A stretch of DNA of 64,000 nucleotides, taken from NCBI RefSeq assembly GCF_020073815.1, contig NZ_JAIQZJ010000011.1, positions 62,001 through 126,000 on the forward strand. Reading direction: 5' to 3'. The stretch is from Nocardioides mangrovi. Its GTDB lineage: Bacteria > Actinomycetota > Actinomycetes > Propionibacteriales > Nocardioidaceae. Each line of letters starts with the position of its first letter. The stretch's first letter is position 1. The position numbers and the translations under genes are program-made. The notes under the pieces were generated by a model. That model had not been told where the DNA came from and searched no databases. It saw only the letters and a program-made list of their open reading frames with translations. Shown here piece by piece: positions 18,890 to 28,552 of the stretch.

Positions 18890-20548
18890 GTGACCCCACC
18901 CGACCGACCCACCAGCGGGCCCGTCCCCGAGCAGGACTGGTGGCGCGGGGCGTCGATCTACCAGGTCTATCCGCGCAGCTTCGCGGACGCGGACGGTGAC
19001 GGCACCGGCGACCTGGCCGGCGTCCGCACCCGTCTGGCCTACCTCTCCACCCTCGGTGTCGACGCGCTGTGGTTCACCCCGTGGTACCCCTCGCCGATGG
19101 CCGACGGCGGGTACGACGTCGCCGACTACCGCGCGATCGACCCGCAGTTCGGCAACCTCGCGGAGGCCGAGGGTCTGATCCGCGACGCGGCAGCCGTCGG
19201 GATCCGCACCATCATCGACGTCGTCCCGAACCACGTCTCGGACCAGCACGCGTGGTTCCGGGCCGCGCTGGCCGCCGGACCCGGCTCCCCCGAGCGTGAG
19301 CGCTTCTGGTTCCGCGACGGTCGTGGCGAGGACGGCGGGCTGGCGCCCAACGGCTGGGTCTCCGAGTTCGGCGGACCCGCGTGGTCGCGGGTGATCGGGC
19401 CTGACGGCGTACCCGAGCAGTGGTACCTCCACCTCTTCGCGCCCGGGCAACCCGACATCAACTGGGGCCACCCCGATGTCGTGCGCGACCACGAGGAGAT
19501 CCTGCGGTTCTGGTTCGACCGCGGCGTCGCCGGCATCCGGATCGACTCCGCGGCCCTGCTGGCCAAGGACGAGCGTCTCCCCGACGTCGTCGGCCGGCCC
19601 GACCCGGGCGAGCACCCGTACGTCGACCGGGAGGACCTGCAGGACATCTACCGCTCCTGGCGCCGGATCGCGGAGTCCTACGGCCCCGACCGCGTGCTGA
19701 TCGGCGAGGTCTGGCTGCCCGACGCCGAGCGGTTCGCCCGCTACCTGCGCCCGGGCGTGCTGCACGCGGCCTTCAACTTCGACTACATGACCGCGCCGTG
19801 GGACGCGAAGGCGCTGCGCGCCTCGATCGAGCAGACGCTCGACGTCCACGATCGCGTCGGCGCCCCGGCCACCTGGGTGCTGTCGAACCACGACGTCACC
19901 CGGCCCGTGACCCGCTACGGCCGGGAGGACACCGCGTTCGCGTTCGACACGAAGCGGTTCGGCATCCCCACCGATCTGGGGCTCGGCACCCGCCGGGCCC
20001 GGGCGGCGGCGCTGCTGGCGATGGCGCTCCCGGGCGCCTACTACCTCTTCCAGGGCGAGGAGCTCGGGCTCCCCGAGGCCGACATCCCGATCGACCGCAT
20101 CGAGGACCCGATGCACGCGCGGTCGGGTGGGGTCGACCCCGGGCGGGACGGCTGTCGCGTGCCGTTCCCGTGGTCGGGCACGGAGCCGCCGTACGGCTTC
20201 AGCCCGCGCCGGGTCGACACCTGGCTCCCCCAGCCCGTCGGCTGGGGCTCGCTGACCGCCGCCGCCCAGGCCGGGGACCCCGGCTCGATGCTCGAGCTCT
20301 ATCGCTCCGCGCTGCGGATGCGGCGCGAGCTGCCCGAGCTGGGCGACGGCGCGCTCACCTGGCTCGACCTCGGACCCGACGCGGCCGACGTCATCGCCTT
20401 CCGGCGGGGCGACCGCTTCGCGGCCGTCACCAACCTCTCGGGCGCCCCGGTGGACCTTCCCGCCGGGGCCCGGGTCCGTCTCGCCAGCGCACCGGTGGAG
20501 GGAGGCCGCCTGCCTGCCGACGCCAGCGCCTGGCTCGACCTCGGCTGA
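18890..20548 (+). CDS. GH13 intracellular alpha-glucosidase
   Basis: This 552-residue GH13 enzyme hydrolyses alpha-glucosides such as maltose, isomaltose or trehalose. The catalytic triad is visible: nucleophile Asp219 in GIRIDSA, acid/base Glu273 in LIGEVW and Asp335 in SNHDVTR. The conserved region I, DVVPNHVSD, is also present. No signal peptide is seen, so it acts on imported sugar. The GTG at 18890 follows a GAGG. It sits first in an operon with a binding protein and two permeases and behind a LacI-type operator, so intracellular cleavage of an imported alpha-glucoside is the likely role. Confidence 0.9.
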   Translation: MTPPDRPTSGPVPEQDWWRGASIYQVYPRSFADADGDGTGDLAGVRTRLAYLSTLGVDALWFTPWYPSPMADGGYDVADYRAIDPQFGNLAEAEGLIRDAAAVGIRTIIDVVPNHVSDQHAWFRAALAAGPGSPERERFWFRDGRGEDGGLAPNGWVSEFGGPAWSRVIGPDGVPEQWYLHLFAPGQPDINWGHPDVVRDHEEILRFWFDRGVAGIRIDSAALLAKDERLPDVVGRPDPGEHPYVDREDLQDIYRSWRRIAESYGPDRVLIGEVWLPDAERFARYLRPGVLHAAFNFDYMTAPWDAKALRASIEQTLDVHDRVGAPATWVLSNHDVTRPVTRYGREDTAFAFDTKRFGIPTDLGLGTRRARAAALLAMALPGAYYLFQGEELGLPEADIPIDRIEDPMHARSGGVDPGRDGCRVPFPWSGTEPPYGFSPRRVDTWLPQPVGWGSLTAAAQAGDPGSMLELYRSALRMRRELPELGDGALTWLDLGPDAADVIAFRRGDRFAAVTNLSGAPVDLPAGARVRLASAPVEGGRLPADASAWLDLG

Positions 20549-20618
20549 GGCCGACCGGACGCCGTACCCATCACCTACCACCACGCAGATCACCACGCAC
20601 CACCACCAGGGAGAGACC

Positions 20619-21989
20619 ATGAGGATCCACCACCGACGGCTCAGCGCGCTGGCGACCATCGCCTCGCTCGCCGCCGTGTCCGTGCTCGCCGCCGCGTGCG
20701 GAAGCAGCGACGACGACAACGAGAGCAGCGGCAAGGTCACGATCACCGTCGAGGGCTGGCGGCCCGGCGACGAGCAGGGCACGATCGACGCGGTCAACAA
20801 GCAGGCCGAGGCGTTCATGAAGGAGAACCCCGACATCGTCGTGAAGCCGGTGGAGTGGGAGTGGAACGCCGAGACGTTCGCGACCCAGCTCGCCGGCGGC
20901 CAGCTGCCGACGACCTTCCGGGTCCCGTTCACCGACACCAAGGGACTCGCCGAGCGCCAGCAGATCGCCGACGTCACCGACGACGTCAACGCGCTGCCGT
21001 ACGCCGAGGACTTCAACCCGAGCGTGCTCGCGGCCGCCCAGGGCACCGACGGCAAGATCTACGGACTCCCCACCGACGTCTACGGCGTCGGGCTGCACTA
21101 CAACCGCGACCTCTTCGAGCAGGCCGGGCTGGACCCGGACCAGCCGCCGACGACGTGGGACGAGGTGGAGGCGGACGCGAAGGCGATCGCCGACAAGACC
21201 GACGCAGCGGGCTACGTGCAGATGAGCACCAACAACACCGGCGGCTGGATGCTGACCACCCTCACCTACGCCCTCGGCGGGCGCATGGAGAACGAGGACG
21301 GCACCGAGGCGAGCATCGACAACGACGCCACCAAGCAGGGCCTCGAGATGCTCCAGACGATGCGCTGGGTCGACGACTCGATGGGCAGCAACACCAACTT
21401 CGAGTGGGGCACCATCAACGAGGCGTTCGCCGCCGGGAAGATCGGCATGTACATGTCCGGCTCGGACGTCTACAACGCCCTGGTGACGACCAACCAGGTC
21501 GACCCCGACTCCTACGGACTGGCCGCGCTGCCGCTCTCGGACAGCCCGGACGCCGGCATCCTCGGCGGCGGCTCGGTCGCCGCCGTGAGCGCCAAGGCCT
21601 CGCCCGCCGAGCAGGAGGCCGCGGTGAAGTGGAACGACTTCTACCGCGAGCGGAAGAACTACGACCCGGACGCCGCGGTCGCGGACGCCGAGGTGCTCAA
21701 GGCGAGCGACCAGCCGATCGGTACGCCGACGCTGCCGATCTTCGACCAGGACACCTGGCAGCAGGTGCAGGACGCGATCAAGCCCTACGTCAACGTGCCG
21801 CGTGACCAGATGACGTCGTTCACCGACGGCGTCTTCGACCAGCAGCTCGTCCCCGAGCCGGCGGCCCACACCCAGGAGGTCTACGGGATCCTCGACTCGG
21901 TCGTGCAGAAGGTGCTCACCGACGAGAACGCCGACATCGACAGCCTGCTCGCCGACGCCAACGACAAGGCGCAGGCGCTGCTCGGCTGA
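20619..21989 (+). CDS. ABC sugar-binding lipoprotein
   Basis: This 456-residue solute-binding protein of the family 1 (maltose/alpha-glucoside) type has a signal sequence MRIHHRRLSALATIASLAAVS and a lipobox LAAAC (Cys at about residue 27). It is therefore a lipoprotein anchored to the outer face of the membrane. The mature part has typical motifs: EGWRPGDEQGTIDAVNKQAEAF, KIYGLPTDVYGVGLHYNRDLFEQAGL and GKIGMYMSGSDVYNAL. A GGGAGAGACC ribosome-binding region precedes the ATG. It feeds the two permeases that follow. Confidence 0.92.
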   Translation: MRIHHRRLSALATIASLAAVSVLAAACGSSDDDNESSGKVTITVEGWRPGDEQGTIDAVNKQAEAFMKENPDIVVKPVEWEWNAETFATQLAGGQLPTTFRVPFTDTKGLAERQQIADVTDDVNALPYAEDFNPSVLAAAQGTDGKIYGLPTDVYGVGLHYNRDLFEQAGLDPDQPPTTWDEVEADAKAIADKTDAAGYVQMSTNNTGGWMLTTLTYALGGRMENEDGTEASIDNDATKQGLEMLQTMRWVDDSMGSNTNFEWGTINEAFAAGKIGMYMSGSDVYNALVTTNQVDPDSYGLAALPLSDSPDAGILGGGSVAAVSAKASPAEQEAAVKWNDFYRERKNYDPDAAVADAEVLKASDQPIGTPTLPIFDQDTWQQVQDAIKPYVNVPRDQMTSFTDGVFDQQLVPEPAAHTQEVYGILDSVVQKVLTDENADIDSLLADANDKAQALLG

Positions 21990-22072
21990 CCGAGCCCCGG
22001 GCCGGCCGGACTCACTCCTCGACGAGGGCGGCCGGCCCGGATCCATCCGCGAGCCCGTCTCGAAAGGTCCTC

Positions 22073-22963
22073 ATGTCCTCCCTGCTGGCCCGTGCCCGGG
22101 CCGCGGCCCCACCGGTGGTCTTCCTGCTGCCGATGCTGCTCGTCTTCGGCCTCTTCTCGTGGTGGCCGATCGTCCGCTCCTTCGTCATGAGCGTGCAGCA
22201 GACCAACCTCGTCACCGACCCGGTCTTCGTCGGCCTGGACAACTTCCGCGCGGTGCTCGACGACCCGCTGCTGGCGACCGCGGTCCAGAACACGCTGTGG
22301 TTCGCCCTGCTGGCACTGGTCATCGGCTACCCGGTGCCGCTGGTCCTGGCGGTGATCATGAGCGACCTGCGCCGCGCCCGCGGTCTCTACTCGCTGCTCG
22401 CCTACCTGCCCGTCGTCGTACCACCGGCGGTGGCGGTGCTGCTGTGGCGCTTCTTCTACGACGCCGAGCCGACCGGGGTCTTCAACAGCGTGCTCGGGTG
22501 GGTCGGCCTCGGGCCGGTGCCGTGGCTCGAGGATCCGTCGTGGGCGATGCCGTCCCTGGTCATCGAGGCCACCTGGGCCGCGGCCGGCGGCACGGTCATC
22601 ATCTACCTCGCCGCCCTCGTGTCCGTCCCGCCGGAGCTGTACGACGCCGCGGAGGTCGACGGCGCCGGCGTGCTCTCGAAGGTCTGGCACGTCACCCTGC
22701 CGCACCTGCGCGGGATCATGCTGATCACCCTGATCCTGCAGATCATCGGGACCTCGCAGGTCTTCCTGGAGCCCTACCTCTTCACCGACGGCGGCCCGGA
22801 CAACGCGACGCTGACCGTGCTGCTGCTGGTCTACGACTACGCGTTCGCCAACACCACCGGCGGCGACTACGGCAAGGCGACGGCGCTGAGCCTGATGCTC
22901 GCCGGCGCGCTCGCACTGATGTCGGTCGTCTACTTCCGGGTGACCCGGAGGTGGTCGGAGTGA
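22073..22963 (+). CDS. ABC sugar transporter permease (MalF-type)
   Basis: This 296-residue inner-membrane permease has about six hydrophobic helices. The cytoplasmic EAA loop ELYDAAEVDGAGVLSKVWHVTLPHLRG is at about residues 195-220. It begins MSSLLARARAAAPPVVFLLPMLLVFGLFSWWP, a normal MalF-like first helix. Its stop overlaps the GTG start of the next permease (GTGA), so the pair is co-translated. It forms the membrane channel with the next protein. Confidence 0.92.
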   Translation: MSSLLARARAAAPPVVFLLPMLLVFGLFSWWPIVRSFVMSVQQTNLVTDPVFVGLDNFRAVLDDPLLATAVQNTLWFALLALVIGYPVPLVLAVIMSDLRRARGLYSLLAYLPVVVPPAVAVLLWRFFYDAEPTGVFNSVLGWVGLGPVPWLEDPSWAMPSLVIEATWAAAGGTVIIYLAALVSVPPELYDAAEVDGAGVLSKVWHVTLPHLRGIMLITLILQIIGTSQVFLEPYLFTDGGPDNATLTVLLLVYDYAFANTTGGDYGKATALSLMLAGALALMSVVYFRVTRRWSE

Positions 22964-23934
22964 CCGCGCTGGCCCGGCAGACCCCCGACGTGGCACCCGA
23001 GCCGGAGCCCCAGCTCGCAGCGCCGGCGGGCCGCCGACGGCGGCGCCGGCGTACCGAGGGCGAGACCCGCACCATCACCTCGGCCTTCGAACGTCGGCGT
23101 GCCGGCGTCCGGTTCAGCCGCGCGGTGCTCAACGGCGCGCTGCTCGTCTTCCTGCTCGTCGTCTGCCTCGGCCCGATCCTCTGGCTGGCGAAGTCCGCGA
23201 TCACCCCGACCCAGGACACCCTGCGCCAGCCGCTGGCGCTGTGGCCGCACGGCGTCGACTGGGCCAACCTGCGCACCGCGTGGGTCGACATCGACCTCAA
23301 GCTCTACTTCTGGAACACCGTCGTGATCGCGGCGGGCTCGTGGGCGGTGCAGATGGTCGTCGCGGTCACCGGCGGCTACGTCCTGGCGGTGCTCCGCCCC
23401 CGCGGTGGCCGGATCATCTACGGCCTCGTGCTCGCGACGATGTTCGTGCCCGCGGTGGTGCTGCTCGTCCCGCTCTACCTGACGGTGCTCGACCTGCCCT
23501 TCACGCACTGGAACCTGGTGAACACCTACTGGGGCGCCTTCCTCCCGGCGGGCGCCTCGGCGTTCAACGTCGCCCTGGTCAAGCGCTTCTTCGACAACCT
23601 CCCGCGCGAGATCATCGACGCCGCGCGCGTCGACGGCTGCGGCGACTTCCGGCTCTTCCTGTACGTCGTCCTGCCGATGTCCCGGCCGGTCCTCGGCGTG
23701 GTCTCGGTCTTCGCGGTGCTCGCCGCGTGGAAGGACTTCGTGTGGCCCCTGGTGGTGCTGCCCGACCCGGCCAAGCAGCCGCTGTCGGTGCGACTCCCCC
23801 GGTTGGCCGCCGTCACCGAGCTCGACGTCGTCCTGGCGGCGCTGCTTATCTCCTGCGCGCTTCCGATCGCCTTCTTCCTGGTCTTCCAGCGGCTCTTCCT
23901 GCGCGGTGGCCTGGAGGGGGCGGTGAAGGGGTGA
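22960..23934 (+). CDS. ABC sugar transporter permease (MalG-type)
   Basis: This 324-residue permease begins with an unusual arginine-rich cytoplasmic N-terminus of about 55 residues ([13 protein letters not shown]) before the first helix. It has the EAA loop [29 protein letters not shown] near residue 215. The GTG at 22960 overlaps the previous stop and has GGAGG 8 bases upstream. No ABC ATPase follows; in streptomycetes such sugar transporters share one MsiK ATPase encoded elsewhere, and the same is likely here. Confidence 0.92.
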   Translation: MTALARQTPDVAPEPEPQLAAPAGRRRRRRRTEGETRTITSAFERRRAGVRFSRAVLNGALLVFLLVVCLGPILWLAKSAITPTQDTLRQPLALWPHGVDWANLRTAWVDIDLKLYFWNTVVIAAGSWAVQMVVAVTGGYVLAVLRPRGGRIIYGLVLATMFVPAVVLLVPLYLTVLDLPFTHWNLVNTYWGAFLPAGASAFNVALVKRFFDNLPREIIDAARVDGCGDFRLFLYVVLPMSRPVLGVVSVFAVLAAWKDFVWPLVVLPDPAKQPLSVRLPRLAAVTELDVVLAALLISCALPIAFFLVFQRLFLRGGLEGAVKG

Positions 23935-23959
23935 CGGCGGAGTAGCGCGGGAGGCGTCC

Positions 23960-23980
23960 CTTGATCCGTTCAGGATCGAG
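23960..23980. promoter_or_regulatory. Inverted repeat between the sugar operon and catalase
   Basis: CTTGATCC-GTTCA-GGATCGAG forms 8-bp arms with one mismatch (a G-U pair in RNA) and a 5-base loop. It lies 26 bases after the permease stop and about 67 bases before the catalase start. It could be a terminator of the sugar operon or an operator for catalase; the sequence alone does not decide. Confidence 0.45.
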
Positions 23981-24046
23981 TGCTTGTGTCGGAGGACGGG
24001 CGGGTACGGCGCCGGAGTACCCGCCAGCCGACTCTCGGAGGACCCC

Positions 24047-25639
24047 ATGACCGACCTGCCCCAGCCCACCGACGGCACCTCGATCGCGACCGGACCCTCG
24101 TCGGAGGCCGAGCTGGGCTCGACCACGGACACCGGCGCGCCGGCCCCGAGCGACCGCAACTCCCTGACGGTCGGGCCGGACGGGCCGATCCTGCTGCACG
24201 ACGTGCACTTCCTGAACCAGATGGCCCACTTCAACCGCGAGCGCGTCCCGGAGCGCAACGTGCACGCCAAGGGGTCGGGCGCCTTCGGTGAGCTCGTCGT
24301 GACCGAGGACGTCTCGGCGTACACCAAGGCCGCGCTCTTCCAGCCGGGCGTGACCACCGAGATGCTGGCCCGCTTCTCGACGGTCGCGGGCGAGCAGGGG
24401 TCCCCGGACACCTGGCGCGACCCGCGCGGCTTCGCGCTGAAGTTCTACACGACCGAGGGCAACTACGACCTCGTCGGCAACAACACCCCGGTCTTCTTCA
24501 TCCGCGACACCATGAAGTTCCCCCACTTCATCCGCTCCCAGAAGCGGCGGGGCGGCAACGGCCTGCGCGACAACAACATGCAGTGGGACTTCTGGTCGCT
24601 CAACCCGGAGTCCGCCCACCAGGTCACCTACCTGATGGGCGACCGCGGCATCCCGAAGACCTACCGCCACATGAACGGCTACGGGTCGCACACCTACCTG
24701 TGGATCAACGAGGCCGGTGAGAAGCACTGGGTGAAGTACCACTTCCACAGCGACCAGGGCGTCGAGGGACTCACCGACCAGGACGCCACGAGGATCGCCG
24801 GCGAGGACGCCGACTTCCACCGTCGCGACCTCTACGACGCGATCGCGCGGCAGGACTTCCCGTCGTGGACGCTGTCGGTGCAGCTGATGCCGTACGACGA
24901 CGCGAAGACCTACCGGATCAACCCGTTCGACCTCACCAAGATCTGGCCGCACGCCGACTACCCGCTCGTGAAGGTCGGCACCATGACCCTCAACCGCAAC
25001 CCGGAGAACTTCTTCGCCCAGATCGAGCAGGCGGCGTTCGAGCCGTCCGCCCTGGTCCCGGGCATCGGCTTCTCGCCGGACAAGATGCTGCTCGGCCGGG
25101 CCTTCGCGTACGCCGACACCCACCGCCACCGGATCGGCGCCAACTACCTGCAGCTGCCGGTCAACCGCCCGCACGTCGAGATCAACACCTACACGCAGGA
25201 CGGGCCGATGGCCTACGAGCACCGCGGTGACGACCCGGTCTACGCGCCCAACTCCTTCGGGCGCGGCTACGCCGACCACGTCGGCGAGGTCGACCCGGGG
25301 TGGGAGACCGACGGGGCAATGGTGCGGCAGGCCTACACGCTGCGCGCGGACGACGACGACTTCAGCCAGGCCGGCACGCTGGTGCGCGAGGTGTGGTCCG
25401 ACGAGCAGCGCGAGACGTTCGTGAAGACGGTGGCCGGACACCTGCTGGGAGGGGTCGAGGGTGACGTCCTCGAGCGCGCCTTCGCCTACTGGAACGCCGT
25501 GGACAAGGAGACCGGCCAGCGGATCGAGGAGCTGGTCCGCGCCGACGCCGACCTCGGCGGTCCGGGCGGCCAGGACGGCAAGGCACGCGAGCACGCCCAG
25601 GACCCGGTCGTCGAGTCCGACACCCACGCGGGCTCGTGA
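24047..25639 (+). CDS. katA: Monofunctional haem catalase
   Basis: This 530-residue catalase decomposes hydrogen peroxide. The catalytic His73 ([16 protein letters not shown]), Asn146 ([11 protein letters not shown]) and proximal haem ligand Tyr355 ([14 protein letters not shown]) are intact. Length and spacing match small-subunit clade 3 catalases. There is no export signal. GGAGG at 24037-24041 five bases before the ATG supports the start at 24047. It stands alone between the sugar operon and the sortase genes. The C-terminal tail ([17 protein letters not shown]) is acidic and probably disordered. Confidence 0.95.
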   Translation: MTDLPQPTDGTSIATGPSSEAELGSTTDTGAPAPSDRNSLTVGPDGPILLHDVHFLNQMAHFNRERVPERNVHAKGSGAFGELVVTEDVSAYTKAALFQPGVTTEMLARFSTVAGEQGSPDTWRDPRGFALKFYTTEGNYDLVGNNTPVFFIRDTMKFPHFIRSQKRRGGNGLRDNNMQWDFWSLNPESAHQVTYLMGDRGIPKTYRHMNGYGSHTYLWINEAGEKHWVKYHFHSDQGVEGLTDQDATRIAGEDADFHRRDLYDAIARQDFPSWTLSVQLMPYDDAKTYRINPFDLTKIWPHADYPLVKVGTMTLNRNPENFFAQIEQAAFEPSALVPGIGFSPDKMLLGRAFAYADTHRHRIGANYLQLPVNRPHVEINTYTQDGPMAYEHRGDDPVYAPNSFGRGYADHVGEVDPGWETDGAMVRQAYTLRADDDDFSQAGTLVREVWSDEQRETFVKTVAGHLLGGVEGDVLERAFAYWNAVDKETGQRIEELVRADADLGGPGGQDGKAREHAQDPVVESDTHAGS

Positions 25640-25654
25640 CGGTGGCGTGACGGC

Positions 25655-26278
25655 TCAGGAGCGCGGCGTGGCGACCACGACGACGTTGCTCAGGTAGCGC
25701 TCACCGTCCCAGTCCTCGCAGGTCACGAGAACGAGGCGGCCGGCGACGTCCTGGCTGAAGAGCCGCTCGGCGTCGTCGGCCACCCGACCCTTGGTGTAGA
25801 CCCGCTCGGTCCGCACCACGTAGGTCAGGCGGCCGTGGGTGGTGCGCACGACCACGGTGTCGCCGCGGCGGAGCTGCTCGAGGTCATCGAGGGCGCCGCC
25901 GCCGGTGTGCACGGTGTGCCCGGCGATCAGCACGCTCCCCCGGGCGTCGCCGGGCCGGGCCCCGTCGGCCCACCAGCCCAGCTCGGTCGGGTCGGACGGC
26001 GGCACCAGCGTCCGGTCCGGCGCACGGACCGGCAGCACGGGTGCCGACACGTGGAGCGCCGGGATCGTCACTCGCTCCGGGGCGCCGGGCGTGACCGGGG
26101 CGACCTCGGGCGTGGCCGTCGTCCCCGTGGTGTCGGCGCGGCCGGTGGTGCGGGCGTCCTCGGACGCGGCGGACGGGACGGCGGTGCCCGACGTACCGTC
26201 CTCCGCCCACCAGACGCCACCAGCGGCCGCCAGCACGACGCCGGCGGCCGCGAGGGCGCTACGACGGAGGTCAGGCAC
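25655..26278 (-). CDS. Class F sortase
   Basis: This 207-residue membrane-anchored sortase has one N-terminal helix (ALAAAGVVLAAAGGVWW), then a Ser/Thr/Pro-rich linker to about residue 68, then the catalytic domain. The transpeptidase residues are His121 (IAGHTVH), Cys187 (LVTCEDWDG) and Arg194 (GERYLSN). Short length and the simple fold are typical of actinobacterial class F sortases. The GTG at 26278 overlaps the stop of the upstream surface protein by 8 bases, so enzyme and probable substrate are made together. Confidence 0.9.
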   Translation of the reverse strand: MPDLRRSALAAAGVVLAAAGGVWWAEDGTSGTAVPSAASEDARTTGRADTTGTTATPEVAPVTPGAPERVTIPALHVSAPVLPVRAPDRTLVPPSDPTELGWWADGARPGDARGSVLIAGHTVHTGGGALDDLEQLRRGDTVVVRTTHGRLTYVVRTERVYTKGRVADDAERLFSQDVAGRLVLVTCEDWDGERYLSNVVVVATPRS

Positions 26279-27299
26279 GGGACCGCCGACGGGACAGCAC
26301 GGCCGCACCGGCCAGGGCGACGCCGCCTCCGAGCAGGGCCAGCGGCAGCGGCGACCGCGCCCACTCCGGAAGGGCCCCGTCCTCACCGGCGTCGACCGAC
26401 GTCGGCACGGCCGAGCTCGATCCCGCGCTGGTCCCGGCCGTGGTGCCGGTGGTGGTGTCGCTGTCCGGGCTGGCCGAGGCCGAGATCCCCGCGACGTCGC
26501 GGTCCGGGCCGGCGGAGGCGTCGGTACCGGTGCCGATGGCCTGGGCCGGGGACGGGGAGGCGGACGGCGCCGGGGTGTCGCTCGCGGTGCCGGTCGCGGT
26601 GTCGCACGGCGCGACCCAGAACACCTTGGTCTTGGTGTCGTTGCCGAGCGAGTGGGGCGTCGCGACGGTCACCTTCACGTGGTAGCCCTGCTGCGGGTGC
26701 GGGGCGCCGGTGAAGGTGAGGTCGTAGGCCTGACGTCCATCCAGGTCGGTGCCACCGCCGGCGTCATCACCGCCGACGATCACCTGGGACGGCGCCGTGC
26801 CGCCGATCGTCACGTCGCCGGTCGGCGCCTGCGGGGTGAAGGTGACGGTCGAGACGACGTCCGAGCCGGCGTCGTAGCCGAACCACTCGATGTCGAACGT
26901 GCAGCTCGGGTGCGGGTCGTTGCTCGGCGTACCGACCGCGTCGCCGGGGCCGGCGATCTTCACGGTGCCGTTGTTGCCGGGCGGGTTGTGTCCCGCGCTG
27001 CCGCCGTGCGGCGCCTTGCCGTGGCCCGGGTTGGTCGCCCCGTGCCCCTGGCCCTGGCCCTTGCCCTGGCCCTTGGCCCGGTCCGCGTCCTGCCCCTTGC
27101 CGTGGCTCTCACCGCTCTTGCCATGGTTCTCGCCGCTCTTGCCGTGGTCCTTGCCCTGGCCGTGCGCGGCACCCTGCTGCCCGGCGTGGCCGGGCGGGTC
27201 GACCGCCAGGGCCGTGCCTGCGAGCGGACCGCAGGACAGCGTCACGAGAGTGGCCACGCCCGCCAGGGCGAGGCCGGTGGCCGGCCGAGAGATCGTCAT
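26271..27299 (-). CDS. Secreted surface protein with low-complexity region and sortase-like tail
   Basis: This 342-residue protein has a signal peptide (cleavage probably after TALA, residue 32). A Gly/His/Lys/Gln-rich low-complexity region with HGKSGE-type repeats follows (about 38-105). Next come a beta-rich domain with two cysteines (about 115-240), a Ser/Thr-rich spacer, and a C-terminal helix (317-335) ending RRRSRA. Before that helix stands LPEWA (310-314) rather than LPxTG. Together with the overlapping sortase gene this suggests cell-wall attachment with a variant sorting motif. The ATG at 27299 fits a normal signal peptide. The fold of the central domain is not recognised. Confidence 0.75.
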   Translation of the reverse strand: MTISRPATGLALAGVATLVTLSCGPLAGTALAVDPPGHAGQQGAAHGQGKDHGKSGENHGKSGESHGKGQDADRAKGQGKGQGQGHGATNPGHGKAPHGGSAGHNPPGNNGTVKIAGPGDAVGTPSNDPHPSCTFDIEWFGYDAGSDVVSTVTFTPQAPTGDVTIGGTAPSQVIVGGDDAGGGTDLDGRQAYDLTFTGAPHPQQGYHVKVTVATPHSLGNDTKTKVFWVAPCDTATGTASDTPAPSASPSPAQAIGTGTDASAGPDRDVAGISASASPDSDTTTGTTAGTSAGSSSAVPTSVDAGEDGALPEWARSPLPLALLGGGVALAGAAVLSRRRSRA

Positions 27300-27546
27300 T
27301 GCACACTCCGTCGTCGAGGGCCGCACGGGCCCAGTTCCCCCACATCGCGGGGCCGGAAGACCCGGCCTCTGCAGCCCGGTGTGCCCATCGGCCCCGAGCG
27401 GCACTCAGGCGGTCTGGACCAGTCGAACGCCACTCGTAACCAGGCGTGGGTCCGGCCGTTGACCCTGCCTCGGTGCACGTTCGTCGCTGGTGGGTACGGA
27501 GAGGTCGGAGTAACCCGACGGACCCGAGGAGCAGCGGTTGAGGATC
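27300..27546. other. 247-bp divergent intergenic region
   Basis: This gap separates the leftward surface-protein operon from a small rightward gene. It contains a perfect hairpin GGCCGG-AAGAC-CCGGCC at 27351-27367 in what would be the 5' leader of the surface protein. I recognise no riboswitch core or dyad operator. A 60-codon open frame on the minus strand has no protein-like composition. Confidence 0.35.
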
Positions 27547-27669
27547 ATGCGGACGGCGGCCCTGATCGGCATCGCCAAGAAGGTCTACGACGAGGCGCGC
27601 AAGCCCGAGAACCAGGCTCGCATCAAGGCCGCGGTGGCCAAGGTCCAGGAGCGTCGTCGGCGTCGCTGA
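27547..27669 (+). CDS. Tiny basic conserved-looking protein (40 residues)
   Basis: A 41-codon gene encodes MRTAALIGIAKKVYDEARKP followed by ENQARIKAAVAKVQ and a run of five arginines. Helical propensity and the KKVYDEARKPENQ segment look protein-like, and codon use matches the neighbours (GC-rich third positions). The ATG at 27547 has only GAGG three bases upstream. A TTG at 27538 has GAGGAG six bases upstream and would add three residues. It ends 25 bases before the chitosanase gene. The function is unknown; a nucleic-acid-binding or membrane-associated role is only a guess. Confidence 0.55.
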   Translation: MRTAALIGIAKKVYDEARKPENQARIKAAVAKVQERRRRR

Positions 27670-27694
27670 GGTCCGTCCGACGTACGGTCGGGTC

Positions 27695-28489
27695 GTGAGG
27701 ACCTGGCTCGTCGTTGCCGTCACCGCGCTCACGGTCGCCCTGGCACCGGCCGTGGCGGCACCTCCAGCCTCCGCACGCCCCGGGCTGGACCGGCCGGATC
27801 GCAAGGAGATCGCGATGGAGCTGGTCTCCAGCGCGGAGAACTCATCGCTGCACTGGCGCCGGCAGTACCGCTACCTCGAGGACATCGGAGACGGCCGCGG
27901 CTACACCGGCGGCATCATCGGCTTCTGCTCCGGCACCGGCGACATGCTGCGCCTCGTGCGCGGCTACACCGACCGGCACCCGCACAACCCGCTCGCCCGG
28001 TTCCTGCCGGCTCTACGGAACGTCAACGGCACCGACTCCCACGCCGGCCTCGGCCGGCCCTTCCACCACGCCTGGGTGAAGGCCGCCCGCACCGACGGGT
28101 TCCGGGCCGCCCAGGACCGGGTCCGTGACCGGATGTACTTCGACCCGGCGGTCAGCCGCGCGAAGCGCGACGGGCTCCGACCGCTCGGGCAGTTCGTCTA
28201 CTACGACGCGATCGTCATGCACGGGCCGGGCAGGTCCTGGGACAGCTTCGGCGGCATCCGGCGTACGGCGATGAAGCACGCGCGCACCCCGGCCGAGGGC
28301 GGATCGGAGGTCCGCTACCTGAAGGCGTTCCTCCAGGCCCGCAAGGAGGTCATGTACTCCGAGGACGCCCACCGCGACACCTCCCGCATCGACGACGAGC
28401 AGGCCCGCTTCCTCCGCGAGCGGAACTTCAGCCTGAGCCCGCCGCTGACATGGCACACGTACGGCGACCGCTACCACATCGGCCGCTGA
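27695..28489 (+). CDS. csn: Secreted chitosanase, GH46
   Basis: This 264-residue protein is very close to the Streptomyces GH46 chitosanase. It has a signal peptide (MRTWLVVAVTALTVALAPAVAAPPASA). The catalytic Glu48 lies in MELVSSAENSS and Asp66 in EDIGDGRGYTGG, 18 residues apart as in the well-studied enzyme. The GIIGFCSGTGDML and GQFVYYDAIVMHGPG segments are also conserved. It should hydrolyse beta-1,4 bonds in chitosan outside the cell. The GTG at 27695 starts a normal signal peptide. Its 3' end enters a region of repeats and palindromes. Confidence 0.94.
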   Translation: MRTWLVVAVTALTVALAPAVAAPPASARPGLDRPDRKEIAMELVSSAENSSLHWRRQYRYLEDIGDGRGYTGGIIGFCSGTGDMLRLVRGYTDRHPHNPLARFLPALRNVNGTDSHAGLGRPFHHAWVKAARTDGFRAAQDRVRDRMYFDPAVSRAKRDGLRPLGQFVYYDAIVMHGPGRSWDSFGGIRRTAMKHARTPAEGGSEVRYLKAFLQARKEVMYSEDAHRDTSRIDDEQARFLRERNFSLSPPLTWHTYGDRYHIGR

Positions 28490-28501
28490 GGGGAACACCC
28501 G

Positions 28502-28552
28502 ACTTCTCAGGCTTCCCTGTCACTTCTCGGCCGTTGCGACGCCTGAGAAGTG
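28502..28552. repeat. Repeat family B, locus 2 (inverted and direct copies)
   Basis: ACTTCTCAGG (28502-28511) and CACTTCTCGG (28521-28530) are inverted relative to CCTGAGAAGTG (28542-28552). The last is preceded by CGTTGCGACG, giving the same 22-base unit as at 10605-10626 with one change. CACTTCTC...GAGAAGTG can form a stem with one bulge. The site lies between convergent genes. Confidence 0.8.

Noticed and set aside
27300-27478. 60-codon minus-strand open frame in the surface-protein leader
   Set aside because: Its composition is Arg/Gly/Pro-rich without motifs and it overlaps a hairpin. It looks like a frame open by chance.
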